Assembly: GCF_026586795.1 (NCBI RefSeq)
Contig: NZ_JAPFGY010000002.1
Location: 62,001-126,000 of the forward strand
Length of the DNA stretch: 64,000 bases
Direction of reading: 5' to 3'
DNA from: Erythrobacter sp. WG
GTDB taxonomy: Bacteria; Pseudomonadota; Alphaproteobacteria; Sphingomonadales; Sphingomonadaceae
The position numbers were made by a program, and so were the translations under genes. How positions within the stretch are numbered: the stretch's first letter is position 1; each line of letters begins with the position of its first letter. The notes under the pieces are model-generated. The model was not told the origin of the DNA. It did not search any database and saw only the letters and a program-made list of their open reading frames with translations. Of the stretch, positions 22,608 through 28,975 are shown one piece after another.

Positions 22608-23267
22608 CTAGCCCTTGAACCCCTGAGCGATGACGTACCACTCCGACGAGCCCTTGCGGCTCGCCGGGGGCTTGGCGTGCTTGACGGTCGTGAAATGCTT
22701 CTTGAGCAGCGCGAGCAGATCGGCATCGGTCCCGCCCGCCAGCACCTTGGCGACGAAGGCCCCGCCCGGGGCGAGGTTTTCCGCCGCGAACCACGCCGCC
22801 GCCTCGACGAGGCCCATGGTGCGCAGGTGATCGGTCTGCTTGTGGCCGACGGTGTTGGCGGCCATGTCCGACAGCACGAGATCGGGCTTGCCGCCGAGTG
22901 CCTCGGCAAGGCGGGCAGGGGCCTCGTCAGCCATGAAGTCCATTTCGAAGATCGTCACACCCTCGAGCGGTTCGACCGGCAGGAGGTCGATGCCCACCAC
23001 CTCGGCCTTGGGCCGCTTGGCCCGCACCACCTGCGACCACCCGCCCGGGGCGATGCCGAGATCGACCACGCGGCTCGCGTTCTTGAGCAGGCCGAAGCGC
23101 TCGTCGAGTTCGATCAGCTTGTAGGCCGCGCGGCTGCGGTAGCCATCGGCCTTGGCCTGCTTGACGTAGGGATCGTTGAGCTGCCGCTCGAGCCAGCGCA
23201 CCTGGCTCGCGGTGCGCCCGCGTGCGGTCTTGACCCGCTTGCCGGTGTCCTTCGCGCCGCGCGTCAT
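22608..23267 (-). CDS. rlmE: 23S rRNA (uridine-2'-O)-methyltransferase
   Basis: RlmE/RrmJ (FtsJ) methylates U2552 of 23S rRNA in the ribosomal A-loop. The 219-residue protein contains the opening YRSRAAYKL motif, the SAM-binding VVDLGIAPGGWSQV, and later LVLSDMA and KVLAGG segments that carry the conserved K-D-K-E residues. ATG at 23267 overlaps the stop of the Ppx/GppA gene by four bases. It converges with cycM. Confidence 0.95.
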   Translation of the reverse strand: MTRGAKDTGKRVKTARGRTASQVRWLERQLNDPYVKQAKADGYRSRAAYKLIELDERFGLLKNASRVVDLGIAPGGWSQVVRAKRPKAEVVGIDLLPVEPLEGVTIFEMDFMADEAPARLAEALGGKPDLVLSDMAANTVGHKQTDHLRTMGLVEAAAWFAAENLAPGGAFVAKVLAGGTDADLLALLKKHFTTVKHAKPPASRKGSSEWYVIAQGFKG

Positions 23268-24541
23268 CGCCTCGTCGGCCCCGCGCCCTGGCCGCCGCGC
23301 TGGCGGGCGAGCGCCTTGAGGCTGCGTTCGGAGTGCTGCTCGGCCGCCATCAGGCTGCGCAGGATGCCCTCGCGGATGCCGCGATCGGCCACCCCGAGCC
23401 GCCGCGCCGGCCACAGGTCGAGGATCGCCTCGAGGATCGCGCAGCCCGCCACCACCAGATCCGCCCGGTCCTGTCCGATGCAGGGCAGCGTCGCGCGCTC
23501 GAACGGGGTCATGACGGACAGCCGCGCGCTGATGTCGCGCATTGCGGGCGCAGGGACGATCAGCCCGTCGACAGCCTTGCGGTCGTAGCTGGGCAGTTCG
23601 AGATACAGGCTGGCGAGGGTCGTCACCGTTCCGCTGGTGCCGAGCAGGCGGATATCGGGATGCTGCGCCGCCGCCGCGACGCGATTCGCGAAAGGCGCGA
23701 AGCTGTCGGCGACCATCTGACGCATCGCCGCGAAGCGGGCGATCCGCGCCGCCTCGCTGTCCTCGCCGCGCCCGACGGTGTCGGTGAGCGAGACGACGCC
23801 CCACGGCACGCTCTGCCAGTCGAGGATGCAGGGCACCCGCGCGCCGCCCTCGCGGCCCGCCTCGACCAGCACGAGCTCGGTCGATCCGCCGCCGATGTCG
23901 AAGATCACCGCCGGGCCATCCCCGGATTCGAGCAGGATGTGGCAGCCGAGCACCGCGAGGCGCGCTTCTTCCTCGGCGCTGATGATGTCGAGCGCGATGC
24001 CGGTCTCGCGCCGCACCCGCTCGATGAAGGCGGGGCCGTTCTCGGCGCGGCGACAGGCCTCGGTCGCCACCGAGCGGGCGAGGCGCACGTTGCGGCGCTG
24101 GAGCTTGTCGGCGCAGATGGCGAGCGCCGCGAGCGTGCGGTCCATCGCCGCCTCCGACAGGCGCCCGCTGGTGGCGAGCCCCTCGCCGAGCTTCACCACC
24201 CGGCTGAAGGCGTCGATCACCGTGAAGTCGCGGCCCGAGGGCCGGGCGATCAGCAGGCGGCAATTGTTGGTGCCGAGGTCGAGCGCCGCATAGGCTTCGC
24301 CTTGCGCCCTGAGCGCGCCGATGTCGGCGAGATCGGGTCGAGGCCGGGGGCCGCCGCCGGTGGCGGGGCTCGACTGACGGCGCTGTTCCCGGGGTGAATC
24401 CTTGGGACGACCGTCGCGGCCGCCGCTTCTCGGGTCTTGCTGAGGGGGGCGCTTGTAGCGGAAATCGGCTACCTTGCCGGACTTGCCGCCCCGATTATTC
24501 CCAGCACTTCTCTCTGTGTCCGGCGGTAAATGCTCCGCCAT
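23264..24541 (-). CDS. Ppx/GppA family phosphatase
   Basis: Exopolyphosphatase/guanosine pentaphosphate phosphohydrolase of the ASKHA fold, 425 residues. Motifs include ALDLGTNNCRLL, EACRRAENG, the glycine-rich FDIGGGSTELVLV and LLGTSGTVTTLA. The first 75 residues are a charged, low-complexity tail outside the catalytic domain. Whether polyP or pppGpp is the main substrate cannot be decided. It is the upstream cistron of rlmE, an arrangement common in alphaproteobacteria. Confidence 0.93.
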   Translation of the reverse strand: MAEHLPPDTERSAGNNRGGKSGKVADFRYKRPPQQDPRSGGRDGRPKDSPREQRRQSSPATGGGPRPRPDLADIGALRAQGEAYAALDLGTNNCRLLIARPSGRDFTVIDAFSRVVKLGEGLATSGRLSEAAMDRTLAALAICADKLQRRNVRLARSVATEACRRAENGPAFIERVRRETGIALDIISAEEEARLAVLGCHILLESGDGPAVIFDIGGGSTELVLVEAGREGGARVPCILDWQSVPWGVVSLTDTVGRGEDSEAARIARFAAMRQMVADSFAPFANRVAAAAQHPDIRLLGTSGTVTTLASLYLELPSYDRKAVDGLIVPAPAMRDISARLSVMTPFERATLPCIGQDRADLVVAGCAILEAILDLWPARRLGVADRGIREGILRSLMAAEQHSERSLKALARQRGGQGAGPTRR

Positions 24542-24657
24542 GTTCGCAACGCTTTCATCTCACCATGCGCCCGAGGCCCTCCCCCATGCGAATGGCACTT
24601 GACGCCAAGCTACTCCAAGCCTCGAGCCTGCGCAAGCAGGCGGGGGCACGTCAGCGC

Positions 24658-24686
24658 TTGACCTATCCGATGCACGAAACTAGGGA
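24658..24686 (+). promoter_or_regulatory. Possible sigma-70 promoter of tRNA-Gln
   Basis: TTGACC at 24658-24663 and TAGGGA at 24681-24686 are separated by 17 bases and sit about 45 bases upstream of the tRNA. The -35 box fits well and the -10 box only moderately. The rest of the 190-bp interval between the Ppx gene and the tRNA shows nothing else. Confidence 0.4.
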
Positions 24687-24731
24687 GCGCGCTCGCTGAC
24701 GCCTCGGGACAGATTCTCGCAGCCCGGCCAA

Positions 24732-24805
24732 TGCCCCGTCCTCTAATGGTAAGAGAGCGGACTCTGACTCCGTCAATCAAGGTTCGAATCCTTGCGGGGC
24801 ATCCA
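24732..24805 (+). tRNA. tRNA-Gln (anticodon CUG)
   Basis: The sequence folds as a full cloverleaf: acceptor TGCCCCG pairing with CGGGGCA, D arm CTCT/AGAG, anticodon stem GCGGA/TCCGT with loop CTCTGAC (anticodon CTG) and T arm CAAGG-TTCGAAT-CCTTG. CCA is encoded at 24803-24805. The 3' half of this gene is repeated at 43166-43204, identifying it as the integration target of the downstream island. Confidence 0.97.
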
Positions 24806-24807
24806 GC
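24769..24807 (+). repeat. Left attachment repeat (attL) in the tRNA-Gln 3' end
   Basis: A 39-bp stretch from the anticodon stem to two bases past CCA is identical to 43166-43204. Including two mismatches, the similarity extends seven bases further into the anticodon loop (24762 and 43159). This is the classical signature of tyrosine-recombinase integration into a tRNA gene that leaves the tRNA intact. Confidence 0.93.
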
Positions 24808-24840
24808 TTTTCATCAGAAAATCAGTAAGTTAGCTCCACG

Positions 24841-24864
24841 AAAGCCCCCCGCGGGGCTTTTCTA
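24841..24864 (+). terminator. Rho-independent terminator after tRNA-Gln
   Basis: AAAGCCCC pairs with GGGGCTTT around a four-base loop and is followed by a short T-rich stretch. It lies 36 bp past the tRNA, inside the island, so the island appears to supply the tRNA with its present terminator. Confidence 0.65.
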
Positions 24865-24923
24865 TCGCATCCCGCGCAATCCTGCGGATTCCCGTCGATT
24901 CCGGTGCTGTCTCGGCGACTCCA

Positions 24924-24942
24924 TGCAACACAGATGCAACAC
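24924..24942. repeat. TGCAACAC direct-repeat pair near attL
   Basis: Two TGCAACAC copies are separated by three bases. An equivalent pair lies at 43100-43118, inside the other island end. Such repeats next to tRNA att sites often serve as arm-type integrase-binding sites; that role is inferred here. Confidence 0.5.
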
Positions 24943-25062
24943 GCCGGTGGACGGGCAATTGCGCAGAACATTGCCTGGTTGCCTCTATCCGGGTGCGAGT
25001 GGGTGACCCGTTCTTGGACTTCCACCCTCACAGCCGCACGCGCATGGGCGCGAAGCTTAACC

Positions 25063-25197
25063 CTAAGCGTCGATGGTGCGATCGATCAGCGCGAAGTTGC
25101 GATCAGTCGGCATGCAGAACTGGCAGTGCCCGTTGCTTGCGTCAGCCCAAGCCTCACCGATGCGACGCTTGCAGGTGGCACACTCTGGGCCAACCAC
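25063..25197 (-). CDS. Possible small four-cysteine (zinc-ribbon-like) protein
   Basis: Short frame of 44 residues from a GTG codon, ending at TAG. It contains ECATCKRR and, after sixteen residues, HCQFCM, so two CxxC pairs could bind a metal. Codons look used rather than random, but the start is unclear: the frame stays open about 13 codons upstream to a TGA without an ATG. It lies just downstream of the 147-residue unknown gene on the same strand. It may be real or a remnant. No function can be assigned. Confidence 0.35.
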   Translation of the reverse strand: MVGPECATCKRRIGEAWADASNGHCQFCMPTDRNFALIDRTIDA

Positions 25198-25244
25198 ATC
25201 CGAGTGGGCGAAGTTCTTACCGCTTGGTGTTCAACATCGTTGCG

Positions 25245-25688
25245 CTACCAGACCCACCAGCCGTCGTGTTCCTCGTCGCAATCCGCGACCCCGGCCTGGC
25301 CCGCCGCGAGCACCTCGTCGAGGTTCTTGCGCTCCGGCTCGGGGAGGGTGTCGGTCACGTCGGTGATCTTGAACGTGTGGACGCGGCTGGTGTCCGGCAG
25401 CCGCGTGTTGACCATGATCGCGAGGGCGACCGTGACGCTGGGTGCAGCCGCATAGATCGGCTTGCCGCGGTGGTCGTGCGATGCGAACAGGCGCAGCTTG
25501 TGGACAGGTGCGCTGTGAATCACCCATCCGATGTCGGTGAAGCTTACCAGGCCCGCCGGCGCGTTTTCGAGGATGTTGTCGAGTTCATCGCCGCCACCCC
25601 ACTCCTCAGGCAGGGTATGATCAACCCGTTCGAGCGTGTAGAGCACGCCCTTCACGTCGAGCGCCTGAATGTGATCATCGATGACCAT
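25245..25688 (-). CDS. Island protein of unknown function, paralog of the 41.4-kb gene
   Basis: 147 residues, acidic, with no signal peptide or membrane segment. The C-terminal 100 residues align with the protein encoded at 41442-41774 at the other end of the island: both have a GW..H.APVH(K/R)LRL core, then (H/Y).RG and AAAP, and both end in D.(D/E)E followed by W-rich WWVW or WFVW. I do not recognise the family. The presence of two diverged copies near the two att sites suggests a function tied to the element rather than its cargo. Confidence 0.6.
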   Translation of the reverse strand: MVIDDHIQALDVKGVLYTLERVDHTLPEEWGGGDELDNILENAPAGLVSFTDIGWVIHSAPVHKLRLFASHDHRGKPIYAAAPSVTVALAIMVNTRLPDTSRVHTFKITDVTDTLPEPERKNLDEVLAAGQAGVADCDEEHDGWWVW

Positions 25689-25725
25689 TGCCGCGTGCTC
25701 GTCGGTTGCCGCGACGACGTGGCGG

Positions 25726-25968
25726 CTACTTGTGCGGGATGTGATCCCTCATGACCACGCGGACATCTCGACCCTCTGCCAGCCACTTCGATAGGTCGTC
25801 CCACTGTGGCATGGGGTTGCCGTTCGGTTGCTTGCGCTTGGGGAAGTGTGTGAGGATTCGGTTGTGTTTGTGGCCCGGCTTCCCGAGGTAGACACCCGAG
25901 GTAGACTGATAGAGGCTCGATCGGCTCCCGAAGATTGCCGTGCCACACCCTCCCCTTAAAGGCCGCAA
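25726..25968 (-). CDS. Possible small hypothetical protein
   Basis: Frame of 80 residues, basic, ending DVRVVMRDHIPHK, 37 bp upstream of the 147-residue unknown gene on the same strand. A second overlapping minus-strand frame (25652-26032) has a plausible N-terminal part (MKRSREAKRLRRDCEIYR), so one frameshifted gene could be hidden here. No domain is recognisable. Codon preference is weaker than in neighbouring genes. Confidence 0.3.
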   Translation of the reverse strand: MRPLRGGCGTAIFGSRSSLYQSTSGVYLGKPGHKHNRILTHFPKRKQPNGNPMPQWDDLSKWLAEGRDVRVVMRDHIPHK

Positions 25969-26230
25969 CCCTCAGAAAACGGTAGATCTCGCAGTCCCGT
26001 CGGAGGCGCTTGGCTTCCCGGCTGCGCTTCACCCTGATTCCACTATTTCGATTGCCCGTTCATGGCCGCTAGGGGTCTCGCGACGGTGGTGCGAGAGCCG
26101 ACCGCTTGAAGCGTTTGCCTGCTCGGGCGAGTTGCGCGACCGCGGATGGCTGCGGCAGGTTGCAGTGGCACCGACTCCGGGCGCCGCACCCCTAATGAGG
26201 AGAGACTAGCGCCTACCGCCGCATGCGCCC

Positions 26231-26373
26231 TGCGAGACAACGGTGCGAGACAATCAGCCCTGCGACACAGCTAACCGATTGAATAAGTGCAGTTGGTGAG
26301 CCCCTCGGTGCCCGTAGGTTACAGAGTCCGCCGTGCTTCTTGTCTCGCACTGCGAGACAAAGGTGAGAGACAA
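26231..26373. repeat. Cluster of TGCGAGACAA motifs
   Basis: Six copies or near-copies of one decamer: 26231-26240 and 26244-26253 (exact, direct), 26261-26270 (two mismatches), 26340-26349 (exact, inverted), 26351-26360 (exact, direct) and 26364-26373 (one mismatch). The inverted and direct copies at 26340-26360 form a palindrome with a one-base centre. Both blocks contain copies 13 bp apart. This looks like a binding site for a regulator or site-specific recombinase; the protein is unknown. Confidence 0.7.
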
Positions 26374-26691
26374 AGGGCTTCCAGATGGCGGATCATGTGC
26401 GGTCTATCCGCCGCCGCGAGAACGGCGTATACCCGGCAATGCGACGGTGTGCGTATGTGGGTCTGGTCCTGCCGCCTGCCCCTTGATGCGTGGGTAAAGC
26501 GATCGGCAGCCGCACTGGAACTGACTGCTATGTGGCTTCAGAGAATAAAGGCCGCCGTTCAGCAACCGACCCCAATCCGGCCAACACCTTCCGGCAATTG
26601 CCCCTACCATGATGCTTTTCCGTGTCGGGTACTGATCGGTCGAGGCGCGGCCATTTGATCGCTTCGCAACAGCCCATGCATCGACCGTAAC

Positions 26692-26706
26692 GTGACATAA
26701 GGTCAC
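26692..26706. promoter_or_regulatory. Possible operator upstream of the copper cluster
   Basis: A perfect GTGAC-N5-GTCAC inverted repeat is centred 30 bp upstream of the DUF2946 start codon, a position where a repressor or activator could act on the first promoter of the copper/TonB cluster. The binding protein is not identified. Confidence 0.35.
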
Positions 26707-26728
26707 TGCAACGCTATGGGCACCTCGA

Positions 26729-27142
26729 ATGGCCCGCCTACGCGCCCTGATCCGTGACCATGCCCGGCTGACGCTGGTGCTGCTGGCGCTTGCGCTGGCG
26801 GTGAAGGCCGTGGTGCCGGCGGGGTTCATGCTTGCGGCGGGCGGTGACCGGTTTCTGACGGTGAGGATCTGCTCGGATGCGAGCGGTAGCCCCAAGCAGA
26901 TGCAGATCGCCATTCCGGGCAAGCGGGATATGGGCGGCGATCATTCCGATGCCGCCTCCAAGGCAACGCATTGCGCATTCTCCGGCCTCGGCCATTCCGC
27001 GCTCGGCGGGGCCGATCCGTTGCTGCTGGCGGGCGCGATCGCCTTTATCCTGCTGATCGGGCTTGCCCCGCTCCCTGCGCTGCCCCGGCGCGATCTGCCC
27101 TTCCTGCGACCGCAATTGCGCGGGCCGCCCCTCTCCGTCTGA
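26729..27142 (+). CDS. DUF2946-like membrane protein
   Basis: 137-residue protein with an N-terminal helix (about 13-36), a periplasmic segment containing Cys, His and Met residues (ICSDAS, GGDHSDAASKATHCAFSGLGH) and a second helix near the C-terminus (LLLAGAIAFILLIGLAPL). This matches the DUF2946/DUF2946-like family often found beside copper-protein and TonB-receptor genes. A metal-related role is inferred from context; the family has no firm biochemical function. First gene of the cluster. Confidence 0.75.
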   Translation: MARLRALIRDHARLTLVLLALALAVKAVVPAGFMLAAGGDRFLTVRICSDASGSPKQMQIAIPGKRDMGGDHSDAASKATHCAFSGLGHSALGGADPLLLAGAIAFILLIGLAPLPALPRRDLPFLRPQLRGPPLSV

Positions 27143-27220
27143 CACGCTGAACCCCTTCGTGTCGGTAAGCCCGGCTCTGCGCCCTTAGAGGGGCGCGGCG
27201 GGCTGTCGGAGCTTCTTTCG

Positions 27221-27751
27221 ATGTATGCCATTCATAGCTGCCTTGCCGGGCAGCCGGACGGGGGAATCCCCGCGCAGCGCGCCAGGCAAGGCGGGCTGAT
27301 CCTGCACTTGCAGGAAAACCGCTCGCACCTCTCGCGGGACGCGCGCGTCACCTTCACCGTGCTGATCGCCGTGTTCATGGCGATGGCGATCCTGCCGGCG
27401 CTGCGCGGGCAATGGCTGGTGCCCGGCTTCGCGATCGGTTCGATGGCGCTGCTCGTCGGCGTGCTCGACTGGCATCGCCGCACCAGGCCCGCTGCCGAGT
27501 GGCTGGCGCTGGATCAGGGCCGGTTGCTGTGGCGCAGCCTTGCGCACGAGACGGTCGAATGGCCGATCTTCGGCACGCGCTTCGTCATCGACGATGCGGT
27601 GCCTGCCCGCCTGCGGCTGTTCCTCGAACACCGCGCCCGCCGGATCGAGATCGCGACCTGCCTGGGCCTCGAGGAGCGCCGCGCGGTCGCCGATCTCATC
27701 ACCCGTGAACTTGCCGCCGCCCGCCAGGGTGCGGCTCCCCAGTCCTTCTGA
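27221..27751 (+). CDS. DUF2244 domain protein
   Basis: 176-residue protein with two membrane helices (about 43-76) framed by ENRSHLSR on the N-terminal side and a C-terminal soluble part containing HRARRIEIATCLGLEERRAVADLI, the DUF2244 pattern. DUF2244 proteins accompany respiratory oxidase and copper genes, but their function is not known. It is encoded 18 bp upstream of the PCuAC gene and is probably co-transcribed. Confidence 0.75.
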   Translation: MYAIHSCLAGQPDGGIPAQRARQGGLILHLQENRSHLSRDARVTFTVLIAVFMAMAILPALRGQWLVPGFAIGSMALLVGVLDWHRRTRPAAEWLALDQGRLLWRSLAHETVEWPIFGTRFVIDDAVPARLRLFLEHRARRIEIATCLGLEERRAVADLITRELAAARQGAAPQSF

Positions 27752-27769
27752 TCTCTCGGAGACCAAACG

Positions 27770-28297
27770 ATGACCCGTCACCTCCTCGCCGTTGCCCTGC
27801 TGGGCAGTGCTGCCCTCCTCGCCAGCTGCAACGCTGCCCCCGAGGGCGATGCCCCCGCCGCCGCCGAAACCGCCGCCAGCATCATCGCCGTGGCCGAACC
27901 CTGGTCACGCGCAACCGCCGAAGGCCAGAACGCGGGCGGCGCCTTCATGACCATCGCCAACACCGGCACCGCCGCCGACCGCCTGACCGGCGGCAGCACG
28001 CCGGTGGCCGGGCGGGTCGAGATCCACACCATGACGATGGAGGGCGACGTGATGAAGATGCGCCAGCTCGCTGACGGTCTGGAAGTGCCCGCAGGGGGCG
28101 AAGTGACGCTCAAGCCGGGCAGCTTCCACGTCATGCTGATGGACCTCAAGCAGCCGCTGAAGGCGGGCGACAAGGTGCCCCTCACCCTGACCTTCGCGGG
28201 CGCGGGCGCTTTGGAAACCGAGCTGGAGGTTCGCCCTGCCGGCACAATGCCCGCGATGGATCACAGCACGCACGGGAAGGACAAGCCCCATGGCTGA
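27770..28297 (+). CDS. Copper chaperone PCu(A)C
   Basis: Periplasmic Cu(I) chaperone that delivers copper to the CuA centre of cytochrome oxidase together with SCO1. The 175-residue protein is a lipoprotein (lipobox LLASC, Cys20) with a cupredoxin-like PCuAC domain. The copper ligands are visible as His86, Met97, His120 and Met122 (EIHTM, MKM, GSFHVMLMD). The C-terminus adds a His/Met-rich tail (MPAMDHSTHGKDKPHG) that may bind more metal. The stop overlaps the SCO gene start by eight bases. Confidence 0.93.
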   Translation: MTRHLLAVALLGSAALLASCNAAPEGDAPAAAETAASIIAVAEPWSRATAEGQNAGGAFMTIANTGTAADRLTGGSTPVAGRVEIHTMTMEGDVMKMRQLADGLEVPAGGEVTLKPGSFHVMLMDLKQPLKAGDKVPLTLTFAGAGALETELEVRPAGTMPAMDHSTHGKDKPHG

Positions 28298-28946
28298 TCC
28301 CTTCCCCGAACTGGAGGAGGACATGTCGCCGCAGCGGCAGGCCGAGGGGCTCAAGACCCTGCGGCTCGCCCTGTGGGGCGTGGTGGTGCTGGTGGTGGGC
28401 ATCGGCCTTGTCGCCATGTTCGCCCCGAACCGCACCCCGCCCGCGAGCGATCGGGCGGCCTATGCCGACCTGATCGGTGGCCCCTTCGCGCTGACCGCGC
28501 CGGATGGCTCGCGGGTGACCGACCAGACGCTCAAGGGCACGCCCTTCGCGATCTTCTTCGGCTTCACCCGCTGCCCCGATGTCTGCCCCACCACGCTGTC
28601 GCGCATGGCGCAGCTGAGGAAGCAGCTTGGGCCGGACGGGGACAAGTTCCGGATCGTCTTCGTCTCGGTCGATCCGGGCTATGACAGCCCCGAGGATATC
28701 GGCCGCTATGTCGAACTGTTCGGCACCCCGATCCTCGGCCTGACCGGTACCGACAAGGAGGTCGACGCCGCAGTCAAGGCCTACCGCGCCTTCTACCAGA
28801 AGGTGCCGACCAAGGGCGGCGATTACACCATCGACCACACCGCCAGCGTCTACCTGATGGACGCATCGGGCAAGCTCCAGTCGATCATCGCCTACGATGA
28901 AACCAACCCCAGCGCGCTTGCCAAGCTCAAGCGGCTGGTGGGCTGA
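28290..28946 (+). CDS. SCO1/SenC family copper protein
   Basis: Membrane-anchored thioredoxin-fold protein that loads or reduces the CuA site of cytochrome c oxidase. 218 residues: one N-terminal helix (about 26-45) and a SCO domain with the copper-binding CPDVC (Cys95, Cys99) and His183 in IDHTASVY. It is translationally coupled to PCuAC by an eight-base overlap, the usual functional pairing. Confidence 0.94.
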   Translation: MADPFPELEEDMSPQRQAEGLKTLRLALWGVVVLVVGIGLVAMFAPNRTPPASDRAAYADLIGGPFALTAPDGSRVTDQTLKGTPFAIFFGFTRCPDVCPTTLSRMAQLRKQLGPDGDKFRIVFVSVDPGYDSPEDIGRYVELFGTPILGLTGTDKEVDAAVKAYRAFYQKVPTKGGDYTIDHTASVYLMDASGKLQSIIAYDETNPSALAKLKRLVG

Positions 28947-28975
28947 AACCTCTCCCCATCAAGGACACGACGACA

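Larger units (their letters stand above)
25969..26728. other. Island stretch without convincing genes
   Basis: About 760 bp between the small left-end genes and the copper cluster. The frames that exist are short or antisense to each other and show no family. It contains the TGCGAGACAA motif cluster (26231-26373) and a GTGAC/GTCAC palindrome (26692-26706), described separately. It looks like regulatory or degraded sequence. Confidence 0.6.

Noticed and set aside
24808-25062. Integrase gene or remnant beside attL
   Set aside because: No frame contains the R-H-R-Y motifs of tyrosine recombinases or serine recombinase signatures; only the terminator and the TGCAACAC pair were found.
25652-26032. 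126-codon minus-strand frame
   Set aside because: Its second half overlaps the better frame 25726-25968 and becomes low-complexity; only mentioned as a possible frameshifted N-terminus.
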